Positions 44,725 through 58,700 of a DNA stretch of 64,000 nucleotides are shown piece by piece. The DNA comes from Crambe crambe (lineage: Eukaryota > Porifera > Demospongiae > Poecilosclerida > Crambeidae), in contig OZ004584.1 in the NCBI GenBank assembly GCA_963924555.1, positions 4,463,001-4,527,000 on the forward strand, in the 5' to 3' direction. Each line of letters begins with the position of its first letter. Position 1 is the first letter of the stretch. The notes below the pieces were generated by a model, which saw nothing but the letters and a program-made list of their open reading frames with translations, did no database searches and had not been told where the DNA came from. The position numbers were made by a program, and so were the translations under genes.

Positions 44725-45500
44725 GGTCAGGGCTGATCCAGGTAGGGGCCTAAGGACCTGGGCCCCCCTTTTCCATTACCATTAGCCACAGTACTCATAT
44801 AGCTGTAGATGTTTAGACTAGCTAGACAAGAACAGAATTATTAAACTCAGTTGATCTAGTTGTCATTTTTGGTGTGGTTTGGTCAAAAGTGAGCAAAATT
44901 TTTTCCATGTGCACAGGGCCAGAGCTAGCTAGCTATTTTATAGTGGTAGCTATACAGCTTGTGATCACAGGCGCACCATCTAGGCCCAGAAATAAATTTA
45001 GGTGTCTCAGATTCAATCTGGTGCAATCTGGAGGGTGTTCTACCAACAAATTGATTTGCAACTGAACTTGGATTCAAATAACTATTAGTTTTATCTGTGT
45101 GAATGTGCAGCACCATAAAGCATTTGACTCATTGTAGTTCTCAGGTAATTAAGGACAATCCACACATTTGAGAATGGCATTGCTAGTCTCTGAGTAGCAG
45201 GCATCTTAGATAACAGCTTTATTATGTAATATTATTAGGAGCATAAACAGTGCTAATTATCATTTGAGAGGAACCCATTTCATCCCCCCCCCCCCCCCCC
45301 CCCCCCCCCTGGATCAGCCCCTGATTATGTATGGTTAACCCTTAAGTATTAAATTGTATAGCTAGTTGAGTTTCAGTGAACATAAACAATAATAATTTTC
45401 AGAACCCTGAAAAGTGGTACCAGCTATAGTGGAGACTCCATCCATGGTGCAAGCACGTGGGCCCCCTCTTTCCAAAATTCAGGATCAGCCCCTGATGGTA
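44725..45500. repeat. Second copy of the GGGCTGATCCAGG repeat
   Basis: Starts CAGGGCTGATCCAGGTAGGG. Inverted ends CTGGATCAGCCCCTGA occur at about 45309 and GGATCAGCCCCTGA at 45481. The interior is homologous to 35690-36396. Contains a 26-base C run at 45284-45309. Confidence 0.65.
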
Positions 45501-48500
45501 GCTAGCTACATGCAAAGAGTGAAACAAATAAACAAAAAATATATAAACAAGCACAAACAACGAGTCATTGCATGCACAGGAAATAATTGTCAATGATTTT
45601 TAGAGAACTAGAGTACCGTGGTATGTCAATTATCCATCAAGTCCTCTTTACTTAAATTGTTGAACCAGTCAGATATGTTTACATTGGTACAGTCATTTAT
45701 GGCATTATCAGAATGTTGTACTTGTGTAAATTAGGGTCAAAGGTCAATTTCTATGGAAAATAGATGCAGTTCTTTGTCCACAGACACAGGTAAATTTCTA
45801 GCCAGTGAATCATCCCTTCCAGAATGCAACAGTTTTGGCCAGAGAAAACTGTGTATTTGATACTGAGGGTGAGAGCATACAGACAATGAGCAATATTGCA
45901 TCAATTGCACAGTGATCACCTTATTACAGATGTCTGTTCTGATGTAAAGGACATATAAGTTAACTGACGCCCTGTAGGCCTTGGCAGATTATGCTCGAAA
46001 TTAATTTTTCTACTCCTAGCTATTATCATCCCGCCATTTTTCCTCCAAATTTTTTTTTCAATGTACATAGCTCTATAATTGAACCATATGAATATACACT
46101 TTATGTACTTCTGTTCAAAATGTGTGAGTTTTCTGGGTTGTAAGATGGTACCTCAATATACATGCATATCAACCATGTAAATATGCACTTTATGCATAGT
46201 TAGTTAGTATACTTTCAACTTTTATCCTTAATTAGGTGCTCAGTCTCATGAAGCCACCTGTTGTAGTAGACTAGTAAGACACCTACCCACAGTCTATTCA
46301 CCAGTAAGATGCCATGCTGACTGAGTTGTAAATGGCAGTTTAAAATGGAACTCTGATAACACATACGTAAATAGGATTTTGTGTGTCTATAGTATTGTAG
46401 TGCACAGTTCTAGTGCTAGTGCTTACTTATATGGTACACTGCTGTTGTACTTAGCTAGCTATATACCAATTTGGTGTCAAAATGTTCCTCTAGGAGCTCC
46501 CAGTACTGTACCTCACTGTGTCTCAGCACTGTGCCGAGACAAAATTACTGGGAATAGAAAGGAATGTCAAGGAAGGACCTAAAATACATAAGATCAGCCT
46601 CACTCTGTGCTGGAAAAGGCTCCAAAGCCACATGCAGTTAAGTCCTTTGAAAGGAGAACATGCTGAATTTCATGTTGCAAGATTACTGCAATCTAACCCC
46701 AAGCCAAAGTTACCATATTTGGGTCAAATAATGGTAAAGGCATTCATTTGTGTGGTCAAGACAGCTACAATAATGGAGGCAGTTGGTGTGTGTACATGGC
46801 AATGTAAGCTCTCTGTTAAAAATTCCAGGTGGAAATCAAAATTAATATCAGATGCACTTACGTACGTATTTTTAGTCACTTCTTCATACTGGGTATGTTT
46901 TTTGATTTAAGGCTGAAAAATACATGTATGAAGTTTCATTGAAGCATGTTTGAGATTTTATAATAATTTGTTGTCCACAACCACATGGAGATGACATGGG
47001 TTACTTATACTAAGCTCATGTCAGTAGCTAATTTCATTTCAACTATCACATGATGGGCCAGGATGAGATATAATGGGAGTGAAGTAGCTCATAGTTTGGT
47101 AATATTGGTGATGGGTAAGGGGTTACTTGACTGAAGTTCACTCTCTTGTTGCTGAACTTTTTATTGTATTACTTGCCTTTTTCATTTAGGTTCCTTTACT
47201 TGTCTTAATAAGCAAAAAATATTATAGCTTATCAAATGAAGTCATCTGCTGTGTCTCGAGCAACCAAATAATGAACATTTACAGAATTATTGACCGATCC
47301 AATAAGCTCTATCTTCTGCCTGAACCAAAATCTGCATGAGAGTTCATAAAATTCTTACCTCAGTCATTAGCTACATAACTTATGCTAGGAAAAGATCAAA
47401 GATGTAAAGTTTCAATACTAAACTCATGTTAGTATAAAGGGGTGGCTTCATTTCAGGAGTGGATTTATATTATGAAGTATACATTGGGACCTTTTAAAGT
47501 GTTCTGAATACAGGGGTGGCCTCATTTCAGGGGTCCTGATTAGAGGGAGTTCACTGTAATTGTCACCATTCCAGAATAGTTCAGCAAACACAACAGTAGA
47601 AGCAGCTGTCAGATTCAAACCTATGTATAGAAGCTATACTGTCCATGGTTACCATCTGAGTAGGCTCAAGAAAGACAGCTCTTATCTGCATGATGAAATG
47701 ATAAATGGGCATTACCTAGCTATGTATATTAATATTCATTTGATAATTAATTAGAGTAGCTGTTGTCATGGATACTGATGAAGAACTTGTGGTTCATTAA
47801 GGATACTGCAGTGACACATGTGACATGTACATATTAATCTTATTCATGGATCAATAATTACATTCTTTTAAAACCACCTGAAACCCAACAATACTGACTG
47901 GTTGACTTACCATAGTCTAAGCTAGTTAAATACCCACAGGTCTCCCACATAAAAGACCTGACCACTTCCTACACATCGTAGAAACAAGGCCTACAATCCT
48001 AATATGATGCAAGTCACTCATGGGCTTACCTCCTCACCCTATGGTGCAATTATATCTACACAAAGACAGATTAGAAGAACAATTGGCAATCAAAGTGAAC
48101 TACCTAGGGAGTTGAATGAGGGGCACTACTATATTCTTCCTGTTCTGTCCAGTGGGATACAGTGACAACATCGGCTAAAAAGCTTTGCTCACCACACTGC
48201 TTTGCATTTCCCTAGTTGCAAAATAATGGTTAGGTGTTTGATCTTATATGTGTGTATGTATGGACATGGAAGCACTTGTATCTTAGAAGTCAGAGATGGA
48301 GTCCAGCATGGATTTGTGATGTCCAAAGATAATCAGTTTATGGCTTCCCTCCAGTAAATCCAAAATGTAGTTGTTATCATTAATAGTAGGGACCAAATAC
48401 AGTGAACTCCCTCTAATCAGGAGCAAGACTTCTGTTAATAGTACATGCTAGAGACTGAATTTCAATTCAACTAACATACGTACACACACAATTCATGGCT

Positions 48501-49667
48501 GGTATTTTGATTCTCCCCGTTTTCTCACAGAGTGGAAGCAAAGCAGATTTCTCCGTACAAAAATTAATTAGTAGCTAATAATTATCATCAAACAATCATC
48601 ACCCTAAAGTACCTTTATTTTTTCAGCTCTGTTTAGCTCTTGTTTCCTTCAGGTTCTTATTCCTTGCCTTAGTCAGAGCAACACCTGTTGCAAGTGGTTG
48701 CCCATTGCCAATAGTAATTGATTGATTTATACAGCTACGTACTACACATGCTTTGTAGGGAGTTGGATTATACTTTTATTTTTCTATTCTCAAATTCTTT
48801 TTATTTTTCTTTTACATACTTTTTTTTTTACACCCTTTTCCAAAAATTAATTGTATGCGCAGTCTCAGCATCAGCATTGCATGGTGCTTATGATACAGCT
48901 ACTATTATCTTCACTATGTTCAGACTCTTGTTCGAGTCAGCTCCTTCTGCTGATATTAGATCACAGTTGACTCTGATTGATGCCCACTACCATTATTGTG
49001 TCATAGTAGAATCACACTATGCTCATATGTAATTAATAAAAACAAAACAAAATTCTATTTCTCAAAATTATGCTAGCATAATCCATCATGGCCTATACGT
49101 AGTTGATCCAGCACACCACTTTTCATTCTCCTAATCATACAAGGAACATTATTAGAAAGGAATCAAATGAAGTTACTGGACAACTAGCTACTCTACAAGC
49201 TACTATCAATGGCATGAGAGAGGAACAAAGACAAGTATAATAACTATAGCATTAAGACTCTATTATTAAGAGACTACCACTTGTAATTAGTAGCGTTAAG
49301 AGACTACCCCTTGTAATTAGCCTGCAATACGAGTAAATGCTATCCTACAAAACCAAAAGCTACATACATACAATAATTATTAGCTACAATATGCAGGAAA
49401 TTTGTGAGATAGCTACTAGCTATTGGAAGACTAAATGAAAGAATTGTCAGCTTCTGTTGCAAGCATTTCATAGAGTACTAGTATAGCATAGTGAGTAGTA
49501 GAAATCCTTTATGACTTGGTAAAGTGGTACGTAGCTAGAAATGGAAAGAGAAGAGAAGTACGTACTTGGGTTTGATCGGTTGGGTTGAGTGCTGGGTAAT
49601 AGGATGAATGACTACTTTTGTGGTTGAGTGGTATTGGATCAGGAGGATGATGAAATATTGAGCAGAT

Positions 49668-49861
<194 letters not shown>

Positions 49862-50087
49862 ATAAGGTAGCTATATACAAGATAGATGGAGAAGGTTGAA
49901 TTGATCAGCAAGAGCTGGTGAAGATATCATATCAGATCTTTTCGGAATGAATTCAATACCAAGCATGAAGTGATAGGTAAGGAGTCTGCTGTAAGGGAAT
50001 TGGAAATAGTTCAAGACATGGTAGCCATTGATTGCACCGTAGCTATAATATGCGTAGTAGCTAACATGCTGATGTGTTTAACTGCTT

Positions 50088-53000
50088 CTATTCCAGCTTG
50101 GCCTTCCATATCTTTGATAATCATAGCTCAATTTAAGCCAGTGTCTCAATGCTTTATAGAGGCAGACATCAACATCCCTTGGGTTATTTTTCTGGATGGC
50201 CTCAATGATGTGTTGCTTTATGCGTAGTTTAGTGGCAAGCAGTTCCAACTTGGCAGACAAAGTTTCCACTGCATCCAACACATATCTCCTAAATCTATTG
50301 ATCAAAATTAATGAATCTTCGGTTAGATCCAGTTCAGCACAACAACGTTGTTGCTCACCTAATATTCTGTCTTCAATAGATGCTAGTGTTTCTTCAGCTG
50401 TAATAAATATGTTATAAATAACATGAATGAGTTAATTGCTTGTTGAATGTAACAATCAGTCTGACTCTATCTGTATACTTACCACCATCATCTGACCAGA
50501 GAGTATACGTTTTGAGTTGATCAATTTCTACTGCTTCTAGTAGTTCCTTAATGGAGTTCATAAGTTCTTTAGCATTAGTCACAAGCATATCCACCGCTTC
50601 AGTCCAACCATCATTACTTCCTGTGTACATTATAATAAAATGCTGTATCTCTGTGTAAGGAGACCCACAATATTCACACTTCTGAATCAGAATGACAATC
50701 CACCACATTGGATATTGAGATACATACCATACGTACATGCTAAATAATGAATGCATGCATCCATGCATGACCATGCTATGAGTGATTACTTTGTTATAGC
50801 TGTGGCATAGCCACTTACCAACACAGTGTTTTAGTTTGACCAGAGCACCTATTTTCAGCTGTTGAGAAATGCTGAGAATCTTGGGTATGATAACATCCTT
50901 ACTTTCATTTGTATCCTACAAAGGAAAACAATATACGTAATTTTAATCAGTTAAGTCTACCATTGTTCTCTTGGTAGATTTGATTATTTCATCAGTTTGT
51001 TCCTGAATCAGTTGCACTTTGTTTATGAGTGAGTGAATGGAACTTAGATCACTAAAAAGACCATGCATCAATTACATATTAACAGAGATACGCTATCTTT
51101 AAAGACATACTGAACAATATTGTTCATGATATCAATCATCCTCTTAATACTGATCAGTACAGGGGTATCCTTCATTCCAATTAACTGATTCTCCAATGAA
51201 GCTTTGGCCACCTAAAAACAGCCACACTATAATAAGTATCTCATTATACATAACTGTTTTAATTACCTTGAGGTGTTGAGTATCCACTTCTAGATATGTA
51301 TGTTTGATTGCTTATCAAACAATCATTATCCATAGCACTAAATTCAGCTACCAGAATGAACATAATACGTATGTACATTAAAGTTGTGTATAACAAGTTA
51401 ATGTGTCAGCTCTTGACAGGCAACAAAATTCAATGAGGGCCATACATAGCTATAATTCAGCAAGCATGCAAGCTTTATCATAATTATAATCTTTATGTAA
51501 TGTAAACTTTACAACATTCTATGCTAATGACATTCGTCATTAGTGTAGAACCTTGTGTTTACATAATGCTCTGCTGACATGCATGTATTACAGCTTCCTA
51601 TACATATGCAGCTGCCTGTCTGGAATTGCCACTTGCAACTCAACAGCAATCTGCTAAGAAGTAGGTATCTTTATTTGCTTGCTCGCTGTCAAAATATTGC
51701 ATGTATGTACACATAGAAATTGATTGCTTAAAATACTCCAGCTGACCAGCTGGAGACATGGGAAACATAAACTATCCATGCACATTCTTATAGAGACTAT
51801 ACGGGTCTATTCACATTCAACTTGGAAGTAGCTGTGTAAGCTTTCATAGTAATGTGTCATTATTCAAATGACTTACGTATGCAGGTAACTCAGGTGGTCA
51901 TTTCAGATTCATGCATGCTTGTACTCTGTCTCTTTTTCCAGAAATAAAATTGTATCATAGCTACGTATAAAAAACAATGCACATCAAGTAACTAAGTTTG
52001 CAGCTGGCTATTTCTGTGAAAATTGCAAGGTATTATCATATCAGATTCAGTTCTTCTTCACTCCTTCATCAGTTTAGCCAGAGATATTCTATACTACGTA
52101 ACATAGAATATCTCTGGTTTAGCTATAAACTCTTATATTCTTCTGGCTGACCTACAGTACATGTTTGCTATAATATTGCCTGACTCATGTACACTTTATT
52201 AACAATTTTATGTGCTGTGAAGCATGCATGCAGCTGTATGTTAGCTATAGCTACTCAATTCTTGAACACCATGTATGTAGCTAGCTAGTTTACCAGTCAA
52301 GAAATTTCTAGCTATAACCAAAGTATGGAACTGCCACCTGACAGCTGTAACTTGGCACACTATGTGTGACGTCATCATCTCAAAGAGAATTAGCTATTAT
52401 CATGAACATACTTGGAAGAGCTGGTATCACAAATGTGCACTCTTCATCCAGTCCGGTTACACTCAGTGTCAGAGGTCTTGCACAAGCACAAGTGATAGTG
52501 ATCCTTGGAGGGTAGTCTGGTATCTCTGTTACTAATTCACCTTCTGTCTCTGGAAGGTCAATCTCTGCCTTTGAAATCTATAGGCCATGTCAAAATTTAA
52601 GATTAACACTTGGTACCTACGTACATATTCTAAACCAAGATCATGTCTGTTACAAGGTTTACTAATATGCTTATGACTTTGAAATACTAATAATTAGCTT
52701 TTGCAGCTATGTATAGTGCTCACTTTTGATTTATCCATTGAGCATTTAGATCTTTCTCCTGGAACAAAAGTTAGCTATTGTGTCAGATACAATTGTCAGT
52801 CTGTTGTATACAATGCAGCCTTCAGCTCTTCGTTTCATACCAGAGTAATTTTCAGCAATATAGTCATCACAATACTGAATCAAAAATGAGAATAAAACAT
52901 TTAATTTATAGTATTATGTAGATCAATAAGAGATTGTGCATGTATTGGTGGTATATTTTATACCTGTGTATAATATTTTTGATGAGGACACATACAAAAC

Positions 53001-54360
53001 ACAGCAGCTAGTGCTCTGTAGAGTCTTGCTAAATATAATAATGGACCTATAAAAATAAAACTCGTGCATTGAAGCATGAAATAATGATTATTAGATACCT
53101 GATAATAATCCTGTAATCATTCTTACTCCTATACTCCACAAACTGAATTGTTTGAGATTGATCTCTCCAACTTGACTTTCACCTATAGTGAACCTTCCTT
53201 CAACTCCGTCAACTTCCTTGAAGATGTATACTGGCTTGGACCCCCTGTATTCTGGATCTGAATTGGCTCGCAGGAACATCATGTCTTTGCAGTCTTCTTC
53301 TGTCTAAAGGTTAGTGCTGTATTCTCACTAAAAGAGACTTCTTCTAATCCACTTTCTTGTTAGTTTCAATGAGGTAGCTGGTTTTATATCTTCAGGCATT
53401 TCAAAAGACCCACTAAAGCATGGCTGAATCACCAGGTCAACTGACTCATCTGATGGAAGTGAGTCTTCAGGGACAACTATTGATATGCCGATATCATCTT
53501 CAAGGTTGATTTCTTTTGCAACACATGAGAGATGTTCAAGAACTTTTTGATTCTTAGAGACCACAATTCCAGGATATATTTCATCTGCACAGAGGACTAT
53601 AATATGATATAAATGAACAAAGTGAATAAGGTCATAAGTTCATTAAAGCACATACATGCATACATGCAGCTACTTACTTTTAATTTCTTCCGTCTGCTTT
53701 TTGTAGGAATAAGTTTGAAGTAATAAGGATTATGTCCATTTTGCTCTGCTATCTCTAAAGAAGATTTCCCTCGTTATTTTTCACATGACCATCAGCACCA
53801 TTTTGAAGCAGTAGAGCAACTGTTTCAGTGTGTCCATTTCGACTTGCAAACATCAGAGAAAACCAGCCATTGTTATCTTGCATGTCAATTTGTGCACCAT
53901 TTTGGAGCAGTAGAGCAACTGTTTCAGTGTGTCCATTTTGACTTGCAATCATCAGAGAAGACCACCCTTTGTTCTCTTACATGTCCATTTCTGCACCATT
54001 TTGAAGCAGTAGAGCAACTGTTTCAGTGTCCATTTTGACTTGCAGACATCAGAGAAGACTAGCCATTGTTCTGTTGCATGTCAATTTGTGCACCGTTTTG
54101 GTGTTCTCTTGCATGTCAATTTCTGCACCATTTTGAAGCAGTACAGCAACTGTTTCAGTGTGTCCATTTTCACTTGCAATCATCAGAGAAGACCACCCTT
54201 TGTTCTCTTGCATGTCGATTTCTGCACCATTTTTAAGCAGTAGAGCAACTGTTTCAGTGTGTCCATTTTGACTTGCAATCATCAGAGAAGACCAGCTATT
54301 GTTCTCTTGCATGTCGATTTCTGCACCATTTTGAAGCAGTAGAGCAACTGTTTCACTGCA
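50088..54360 (-). pseudogene. Ankyrin-ZU5-death paralog C, decayed
   Basis: All family exons can be traced on the complement in order: ankyrin (about 53680-54360), ZU5 (about 53100-53575), UPA-like exons (52966-53046, 52722-52874, 52413-52577), linker exons (about 51112-51211, 50960-51050, 50820-50916, 50484-50621), exon 11 (about 50360-50398) and the death domain (50088-50283). Damage: the 5' end with MDSSW is absent; the ankyrin and ZU5 exons are broken by stops and frameshifts; exon 4 has a 4-base insertion; exon 3 lacks about 15 bases; exon 6 is truncated; the death domain starts with a frameshift and is cut off after GRPSW at 50088. No coding product expected. Confidence 0.88.
52078..52117. 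repeat. Perfect 15-bp inverted repeat with 10-base loop
   Basis: CCAGAGATATTCTAT (52078-52092) and ATAGAATATCTCTGG (52103-52117) enclose ACTACGTAAC, itself partly palindromic (TACGTA). Lies in what was an intron of paralog C. Confidence 0.8.
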
Positions 54361-56150
54361 TTCCCAGACTTTTTTGATGACAATATTCATTAAGCAGGAA
54401 TCTGGAAATGCTAGAGTGGAAAAGGACACTCCAAAAGACTAAAATCTCTATACCATCAAAAGGGAGAGTTGTCATTCTCAAAAATACAAATCATAGAACA
54501 ATGTTTACATTATCCATCAAGTCTTGAACCAGTTAGACATGTTTCATTGGTAGAGTCATTATCACTGTCTGCTGGTTCTTTTTATTACATAGATGAGGTG
54601 TGTATCCTATACTTGCTCCGCACCTCTAGAGATGTGTCAATACCATGCTCAGGCTCTAGCAGCATGCAGAGTTCAATAACATGGAACAGTAACCTTTTTT
54701 GTTTGGTGTCCTCCTCCAACAGAACTGTGTGATACCCTTATGACCCATGTGTTCACCATGTGATTGGGTATAGTGCTTTGATCTTGACCACAGACAAAAT
54801 TATAGTTATTTAGACGTCCTCTCTCAATATGGCCAGGTGTATATAGTCCAGCACAACCAGCTCCAGGCTCACCTGTGAAAGGGTTTGGTTACGTATTTGG
54901 CAGGAATCAATGAATCTTATTAACACACGCTCAAAATGGTAACCGTCAAGTTTGACAACTGTTGTATTGACTGTCATTAACACTCAATGTCATTAACACT
55001 CAAAGCAAAGGCTGTATTCAAGCATTCTTCCACACAGCCTCGAGTGCCTTACAGCTCCAGTTGCACTTAAAAATTACAGAATCAGCGGGACTTGATGGAC
55101 ATTGTTTGGGAGGGACAACTCTCCCTTTAAAAAAAGGCTATCATCAAGTAACAGTTATTTATGACACAATTCTATAGTAGTCACATTACATTACTCGACC
55201 TCAAATGGCTACACTACAGGGCCAGTGGGTGTGATCATAAAATATTCAGGAATATGCAGTATTCATTTGTTATTGGAATGCACACAATGATATTTATTCT
55301 AATCATGATTAGCTAATTGCTTTTATACCAGTAGAAAAAATGGGGAACACTAGCACCCATAAACCTAAAGCATGTCTATGGCCCTGAATAGAAGCATATT
55401 GGTCTTGATAGTGGAGCCACATCCATCTAGTAACTCAAATCATTAGATGGCGGTTAGAGAATAGTGAGGATGGAGGGGGGGGGGGGGGCTGTTGTGCTTG
55501 ATAATAATCGAATTCCTATACTTTGGGCAAGTTACCTTCATTGGGTACCGAGTCTTCAACTGCTTCTGACACGAGCTAGATTCTTCTTGGTAGTAACTGT
55601 AGTACCCTGATAATTGAAAGAAGCTAAAACTCTCTATGCAAGGAAAATAGAGTGGATCATGCAAGGTCATTTTTGATAGCATGGATAGCAAACATGGAAT
55701 ATGCCATCAGCCCCCCCCCCCCCCCCCCCCCCCCCCCTTTAGTCTTTGCTGACTGTAGTGTTATCTACCTTGAGAAGTTTTCTTCAACATGACACAATAG
55801 TGGCCTGCATAATAAAATTAATGAGGTTAAACTATATTATTTCGTGGTCAAGATACCACGAAACAGAGATCACATGGGTAGACTCATGATACCAAATGAA
55901 GTCATCTGCTGAGAAAATTTACAGAATTATGTTGATCAATTCATAAAATCCTCATTAACTACATATGCTAGGCATGAAAGATGTACAGTTTAAATATTGA
56001 ACTCATTCTAGAATAGTTCAGCGAACATAACAGCTACAACACTAAGATGTCGATTTCATAGTAATGCAGTCACTGCAATAATGAAGAAGGAAAAAAAATA
56101 ACAACAACAAACCTTAGTGTAATAGCTAGTCAGCTAAATTAATGTATAAT

Positions 56151-56308
56151 GTGACAGTCAAGGGTAGAAATCAAACTTTATTCACGTTTTAGTCAAAGTT
56201 TACTTTTGTCATGACTGATGCTCTACAATAAAAATTTCTGCTTTTCGAACTTTTTTTTTCAAAAGTAGAAAGCATGAATAAAGTTTGATTTCTACCCTCG
56301 ACTGTCAC
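56151..56308. mobile_element. 158-bp TIR element with 34-bp inverted ends
   Basis: Left end GTGACAGTCAAGGGTAGAAA (continuing to 56184) is mirrored at 56275-56308 with a single mismatch. The short AT-rich interior has no ORF. MITE structure; the target duplication is not clear. Confidence 0.8.
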
Positions 56309-56756
56309 ATATGCATATTAATTTGAGAAATGGAGAAACCTAGTCCAGATTCTTTCATGTCCTATACATGTCCTGTGCAGAATAGACCTATGTGTGATAG
56401 GTTCCAGCATGATACATATGTCTAGTCGTTGTCTTGTCAATCACCACAGCTAACAATAGATCCCATTTTTAAAATTCAGCTACCTTATTTCATATGGTAT
56501 TCATAATGCATTGCTTTGAAGTTTTTGAAAGCAGAAAAAATACCACTAGCTAGTGCTGACCTTGCATGGAAGACAGAGAAAGACAGTATGAATTCATTTA
56601 GAAACTAACTAGAAAGACCACTGGCTGCTCTAAACTGTTGTCACAGATACTGATGACACACTTGTACTCATGGGCTTACCTCACTCACAATAACAGTGCC
56701 ATTACGTGCACACATGGACATAAACAGTTAAATACAATCACCCTAAACTATATATA

Positions 56757-56870
56757 ATTGGCAAGTGAGGCGAATCACCTAGGGGGTGATACTGTCCAGT
56801 GGGATATGGTGACGTCATCGGCTAAAAAGCTTCACTCGCCACTGTATTTCCCTAGTTGCAGAATGATATC
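56757..56870. repeat. Short MITE of the GGCAAGTGAGGCG family
   Basis: Begins GGCAAGTGAGGCGAATCACC and ends near GCTTCACTCGCC...TTTCCCTAGTTGC, so the ends are inverted relative to each other. Longer copies lie at 17174-17330 and 48080-48230. Confidence 0.65.
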
Positions 56871-57841
56871 AATACCCACCTTATTATGTCTGGCTACAGG
56901 TGTAACAATACTTTGATCTTAATAATAATTAGGGCTAGGGCTGTAATGTACACTGCCACAGAGTGTCAGCAAGCAACTAATGCCTCTAACTATATTAGCT
57001 AGAACCCAGTTTCCAATAGCTGCTGCTGCTGCATGGTTATGTCTTGATGGACTGTCTGGCAACTGCTAGATTAGTCAGAGCTCTTCTCCCTCCTGTTAAC
57101 AGGCACACCAATTTTTGGTTTGGGGTTGGCTTGAAAGGTTTATAAACATTGTGTATACCTTCACTATAAGTGAGCAGTTTTCACACATAGCTACATATAA
57201 TTGATTTGAGAAATGGCTTAATTAAAAATAATGAACAAATTTTTAATGGACAATGTACCTGCATTAGCTGGTGATTGACAAGACAGCAACTAGACATATC
57301 TCATCGTGCTGGAACCTATCACAGTAGGTCTGTCTCAATTCAGCTGCAGTCTTGCCATCTAACCTAATGTGTCCATAACTCTCCACATAATGAGGGGAGG
57401 GTGAGAGGTATACTGTAGCTACAATGTAAAGTAAGTCATTGAAATGCAGAGCACTGTGGGGATCAAGGGTGAGCCTGAGTCATGGAGGAGATGCATCATA
57501 CACTGCATGTCCATGGTTGCCGAAAGACAGCTCTTATCTGCATGATGAAATGATCAATGGGTGTTACCTATGAATTCATTTAACTAGAGTAGCTGTCGTC
57601 ATGGATACTGATGATGCACTTGCCAATGTGGTTCATTAAGGTTCCTATGATGGATACTGTAGTGATACATGCACATAATTATAATCTTATTCATGTATCA
57701 ATAATGACAATAATTACTTACTCACCACATCCAATGCTCCCTGATGATATCAATACCCACCTTAAGGTTGTGAGTTCACCAGGTGTAGCAATACTTTGAT
57801 CTTAGCCATACGTATAGGCAGGATATGCACTTTGCAGTGTA

Positions 57842-58192
57842 TGTATATATATGGACACAAGTGAGCGCAAAAAATTTCTTCTAAATAAAAAGTGAAGTAG
57901 GGATAGGCATATAAAATTTAGCTGCTACTATTACTATTCCTAGCCCTCCTAATTTCAATAACCATCACTATATCACCCAACTTAAATCCCTACTTCGCTC
58001 TGGGTATGGATAAGGGGTTACTTGACTCACTTGTTGCTGAAGGGGGAGTGAAGTAGGGATTGTTGGGTGATATAGTGATGGTTATAGAAATTAGGAGGGC
58101 TAGGAGTGATATGAATAGTAATAATGCAGCTAAATTTTATGCCTATCCCTACTTCACTTTTTATTTAGTTCTTGTGCTCACTTGTACATATA
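57842..58192. mobile_element. 351-bp foldback element with arms of about 145-155 bases
   Basis: The left arm (57842-57996: GGACACAAGTGAGCGC, AGTGAAGTAGGGATAGGCAT, CTAGCCCTCCTAATTTC, ATCACTATATCACCCAAC) is mirrored almost base for base by 58050-58192. The loop holds AAGGGGTTACTTGACTCACT, a string also found in the foldbacks at 18110, 31600 and 47040. Transcribed, it would form a long hairpin. Confidence 0.85.
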
Positions 58193-58700
58193 CGCATTCT
58201 CCTTATAGCCAAGGACATCCCAGATCAGTGATTTGTGTGCCCCTGACAAAAATTCAGCATCCTGACACAGTAAAGGGAATACACATTCCAAATCAGTTGA
58301 CATTTATGGTGCTTTAAATTTGACCCTTGGGAAAATCGATTATTATCCCTACTCAGTTATGATTATGTATGTGTTCCCCTGACATGATAATTACAGCAAA
58401 GGGAGTACACATTGCTGCATGTACGTATGCTCCACCTGACATATAATTATACGTAAGGATAAGGTTTACACTACCTCACCTGAAATTTTATTCAAAGTGG
58501 GGGAAACATGTCCCTGATCACTCAGCTTGCTTGCATATTAATTAAAACATGTGATATGTGTGTAGTTTGCTCACTCCTTATCTAGGGAGAACTTGTACCA
58601 TGCGCTGCACACTTTTCTGTAATGCAGAAAAATTTGGAGGCAGGAAATATAACAACAATAACAACGATAACAATAACAACAAGATTGTATTACTAACTAG

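Larger units (their letters stand above)
54430..58700. other. Gene-poor region with MITEs and old duplicated patches
   Basis: No supported gene. It holds the TIR element 56151-56308, the short MITE 56757-56870, the foldback 57842-58192, G run 55475-55488 and C run 55711-55737. Several patches resemble the region 45600-48250 (for example GACAGCTCTTATCTGCATGA at 57530 and 47670). Confidence 0.55.

Noticed and set aside
46518..46910. 130-codon open frame on the + strand
   Set aside because: No recognised motif, unlikely composition, no splice or promoter context; probably chance in AT-rich spacer.
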